A stretch of DNA of 7,109 nucleotides from Burkholderia sp. GTDB taxonomy: Bacteria; Pseudomonadota; Gammaproteobacteria; Burkholderiales; Burkholderiaceae. The notes under the pieces are model-generated. The model ran no database searches, was not told where the DNA came from, and saw only the letters and a program-made list of their open reading frames with translations. The stretch is from the NCBI RefSeq assembly GCF_018375725.1, contig NZ_JAHACR010000230.1, positions 1 to 7,109 of the forward strand, in the 5' to 3' direction. Of the stretch, positions 4,958-7,109 are shown one piece after another. Each line of letters starts with the position of its first letter. The first letter of the stretch is position 1. The position numbers were made by a program, and so were the translations under genes.

Positions 4958-6541
4958 TTAAACGATGGCGCCGAGTTGCCACGGCACGAACTCGTTGTGC
5001 CCGTATCCATGCATCTCGCTCTTCGTCGCCTGGCCGGACGCGGTCGCCAGCATCAGGCGGAAGATCGCCTCGCCGACCTCATCGACCGACTGCGCCCCAT
5101 CGACGATCGTGCCGCAGTTCAGGTCGATGTCCTCCTGCTGGCGTCGCCATAGCGCACTGTTCGTGCCGAGCTTGAGCGACGGCGACGGCGCGCATCCGTA
5201 CGCCGAACCGCGCCCGGTCGTGAAACAGATCAGGTTCGCGCCGCCGGCAACCTGTCCGGTCGCCGACACCGGATCGTAGCCGGGCGTATCCATGAACACG
5301 AGCCCGGATGCCTGGATCCGCTCCGCGTAGCGGTACACGTCGACCAGATTGGCCGTGCCGCCCTTCGCCACCGCGCCGAGCGATTTTTCGAGAATCGTCG
5401 TCAGGCCGCCCGCCTTGTTGCCCGCCGACGGATTGTTGTCCATGCTGGCGTCCATGCGCGCGCAGTACGCCTCCCACCAGCGAATCCGCTCGATCAGCTT
5501 CGCACCGACGGCCGGCGACACCGCGCGGCGCGTCAGCAGATGCTCGGCGCCATAGATCTCCGGCGTTTCCGACAGGATCGCCGTGCCGCCGTGCGCGACG
5601 AGCCGGTCGACCGCCGCGCCGAGCGCCGGGTTCGCGCTGATGCCGGAATAGCCGTCCGACCCGCCGCACTGCAGCCCGACGACGAGATGGCGCGCATCGA
5701 CCGGTTCGCGCCGCACCTGGTTCGCCTGCGCCAGCATCGCCTTCACCTGCTCGATGCCGGCCGCCACCGTGCGAGCCGTGCCGCCCGTCGTCTGGATCGT
5801 CATCGTCTTGAGCGTCGCGCCCTCATGCAGGCCGTGCGCATCGAGCAGCCCGTCGATCTGGTTGGTTTCGCAACCGAGGCCGACCACAAGCACCGCCGCG
5901 AAGTTCGGATGCCGCGCGTAGCCGGCGAGCGTGCGTCGCAACAGCGCCAGCCCTTCCCCCTGTGCGTCCAGCGCGCAGCCCTGACCGTGCGTCAACGCAA
6001 CAACGCCGTCCACGTTCGGATAATCGGCGAGCGCCTGCGGGTTCACGTCGCGGCGGAAATGGTCGGCGATGGCGCGCGCCGCGGTCGCCGAGCAATTGAC
6101 CGAGGTCAGGATGCCGATATAGTTGCGCGTCGCCACGCGACCGTCCGCGCGTACGATGCCCATGAATTCCGCGCGCTGCCGCGATCCTGCCGACGGCTTG
6201 GCGTCCGCACCGAATGCATGGTCGCGCGAGAATTCGCCGCTCGCGAGATTCTGCGTATGGACGTGCTCCCCGGCCGCGATGTCGCGTGTCGCAAACCCGA
6301 TGATCTGTCCGTAGCGGCGGATCGGCGCGCCGGCGGCCAAACCGCGCACGGCGACCTTGTGCCCCGCAGGAACGAGGCCGCGCACGACGATATCCGGTGC
6401 GACCGGCATACCGGCAACGAGCTGGCTGCGCGCGATGACGACATCGTCGTCCGGATGCAGCCGGATCACCGGTCCGTCCGCCGTGTTGCCGGCATCGGCA
6501 TGGGTGTCGAGCGGCGCTTCGATAGGCGTGATATCGCTCAT
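4958..6541 (-). CDS. UxaA/GarD-family sugar-acid dehydratase, probably galactarate (or altronate) dehydratase
   Basis: 527 aa, compared with about 495 for E. coli UxaA and 523 for GarD. An N-terminal SAF domain (about 25-100) includes VPAGHKVAVRGLAAG (57-71) and RYGQIIGFATRDIAAGEHVH (76-95). The catalytic UxaA region follows: TRNYIGILTSVNCS (138-151), VVGLGCETNQ (219-228), GLQCGGSDGYSGISANP (289-305), NPSAGNKAGG (370-379) and CFTTGRGSAYG (439-449). These enzymes are metal-dependent and remove water from hexarates or hexonates in the cytoplasm. Specificity is not readable by eye: several motifs look more like UxaA, but the coupled upstream gene makes 2-oxoglutarate from its semialdehyde, which fits galactarate or glucarate catabolism better than altronate. 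The ATG at 6541 overlaps the upstream stop as ATGA and is preceded by CGGAGG (6549-6554) at 7 bases. The first ~22 residues are low-homology and acidic/Ala-rich. Confidence 0.92.
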   Translation of the reverse strand: MSDITPIEAPLDTHADAGNTADGPVIRLHPDDDVVIARSQLVAGMPVAPDIVVRGLVPAGHKVAVRGLAAGAPIRRYGQIIGFATRDIAAGEHVHTQNLASGEFSRDHAFGADAKPSAGSRQRAEFMGIVRADGRVATRNYIGILTSVNCSATAARAIADHFRRDVNPQALADYPNVDGVVALTHGQGCALDAQGEGLALLRRTLAGYARHPNFAAVLVVGLGCETNQIDGLLDAHGLHEGATLKTMTIQTTGGTARTVAAGIEQVKAMLAQANQVRREPVDARHLVVGLQCGGSDGYSGISANPALGAAVDRLVAHGGTAILSETPEIYGAEHLLTRRAVSPAVGAKLIERIRWWEAYCARMDASMDNNPSAGNKAGGLTTILEKSLGAVAKGGTANLVDVYRYAERIQASGLVFMDTPGYDPVSATGQVAGGANLICFTTGRGSAYGCAPSPSLKLGTNSALWRRQQEDIDLNCGTIVDGAQSVDEVGEAIFRLMLATASGQATKSEMHGYGHNEFVPWQLGAIV

Positions 6542-7109
6542 GCGACGGCCTCCGTCGATTGTGCGGCAACGGTTCCGGCCGGCGTTGCCACGCCGTCGAT
6601 CAGGCGCGGCAGGCGCCACGGATTCGCGTCCTGCAGCGCGGGCGGCAGCACGGAATCCGGATAGTTCTGATAGCAGACCGGCCGCAGGAAGCGCTCGATC
6701 GCGGCGCTGCCGACGGACGTGCCGCGCGCGTCGGTCGTCGCCGGATACGGGCCGCCGTGGACGATCGCGTCGCTGACCTCGACGCCGGTCGGAAAGCCGT
6801 TGAACAGCAGCCGTCCCACCTTGTTTTCGAGCCGTGCGATCAGCTCGCCGTGACGAGCCAGCTCGTCGGCATCGGCCAGCAGCGTCGCGGTCAACTGGCC
6901 GTGCATCGCATCCGCGAACGCGTAGAAATCGCGCTCGTCGTCCAGCTCGACGACGACCGTCGACGGGCCGAACACCTCCGTCTGCAACGCCTGCCCTTCG
7001 AGAAGCGTGCGTACGTCTGCCTTGAACAGATGACCGCCGACACCGGCATCCGTCCGCACGTCGACGAGCGACGCGACGCCGGGCGTCGCGCGCAGCATCG
7101 CGACGCCGC
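6538..7109 (-). CDS. Alpha-ketoglutaric semialdehyde (2,5-dioxovalerate) dehydrogenase, C-terminal part
   Basis: The last 189 complete codons of an aldehyde-dehydrogenase-superfamily protein; the N-terminal cofactor domain and the catalytic Cys lie beyond the right edge (full proteins of this type are about 525 aa). Visible features: QTEVFGPSTVVVE, the conserved E-x-FGP element after the active-site region; LLFNGFPTGVEVSDAIVHGGPYPATTDARGTSVG with the late catalytic-domain signature; and the ending YPDSVLPPALQDANPWRLPRLIDG, typical of the NADP-dependent KGSADH group. Role in known family members: oxidation of 2,5-dioxovalerate to 2-oxoglutarate, the last step in aldarate, L-arabinose or hydroxyproline oxidation. 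It is translated just before, and overlaps by ATGA with, the sugar-acid dehydratase, so both are in one operon. That pairing favours an aldarate pathway. The frame is open to the window edge, and no start is visible. Confidence 0.9.
   Translation of the reverse strand, partial: GVAMLRATPGVASLVDVRTDAGVGGHLFKADVRTLLEGQALQTEVFGPSTVVVELDDERDFYAFADAMHGQLTATLLADADELARHGELIARLENKVGRLLFNGFPTGVEVSDAIVHGGPYPATTDARGTSVGSAAIERFLRPVCYQNYPDSVLPPALQDANPWRLPRLIDGVATPAGTVAAQSTEAVA

Noticed and set aside
3834..4982. Minus-strand 382-codon frame opposite hchA
   Set aside because: Antisense shadow; the opposite strand encodes a clear full-length HchA with its own ribosome binding site.
6542..6619. N-terminal extension of the dehydratase into the upstream gene
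   Set aside because: The frame is open to 6619, but it overlaps the conserved C-terminus of the aldehyde dehydrogenase. The ATG at 6541 with CGGAGG and the ATGA overlap is the better start.
5540..6664. Plus-strand 374-codon frame opposite the dehydratase
   Set aside because: Antisense shadow of a conserved gene; composition is Arg/Ala/His-rich with no motif.
1..7109. CRISPR arrays, tRNA/rRNA genes, insertion sequences, attachment sites
   Set aside because: Reading both strands I found no regularly spaced repeats, no tRNA-like cloverleaf with a conserved T-loop, no transposase or integrase motifs, and no paired terminal repeats.

Overview
The window is GC-rich, with tightly packed genes and long spurious open frames on both strands. 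Gene content and protein style fit a beta-proteobacterium of the Burkholderia / Paraburkholderia group. That assignment rests on recalled protein similarity and composition, not on a database search. Six protein genes are supported; two run off the window ends. I see no RNA gene, insertion sequence, phage gene or CRISPR array.

Layout. (1) Positions 1-1452, minus strand: a two-gene unit with a histidine-phosphatase-superfamily protein followed, with overlapping start and stop codons, by an ACAD10/11-like phosphotransferase cut by the left edge. (2) Positions 1596-3662: a divergent pair, with a zinc-free MDR quinone oxidoreductase of the PIG3 type on the minus strand and a LysR-type regulator on the plus strand. 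They share a 156-bp region holding three dyad symmetries. (3) Positions 3912-4793, plus strand: hchA, the Hsp31 glyoxalase III / deglycase, with a strong ribosome binding site. (4) Positions 4958-7109, minus strand: the end of an operon in which an alpha-ketoglutaric-semialdehyde dehydrogenase (cut by the right edge) is coupled by an ATGA overlap to a UxaA/GarD-family sugar-acid dehydratase. The hchA and dehydratase genes converge on a 164-bp stretch with two strong stem-loops.

How the genes work together. The right-hand pair fits the non-phosphorylated oxidative route for aldaric acids: galactarate/glucarate to 5-keto-4-deoxyglucarate, then 2,5-dioxovalerate, then 2-oxoglutarate. The step that makes the semialdehyde would be encoded outside the window. 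The LysR protein most likely controls the divergent oxidoreductase. hchA appears to be a single-gene unit for carbonyl-stress defence. The left pair probably belongs to an acyl-CoA or lipid-associated operon whose remaining members are outside.

I found no convincing undescribed system. The points most worth checking are a LysR-like T-N11-A dyad about 66 bp upstream of a predicted start site for the phosphatase operon, a histidine phosphatase with Ser in place of the second catalytic His, an HchA that seems to lack two of the three zinc ligands of the E. coli protein, and the dyads in the LysR/oxidoreductase intergenic region.
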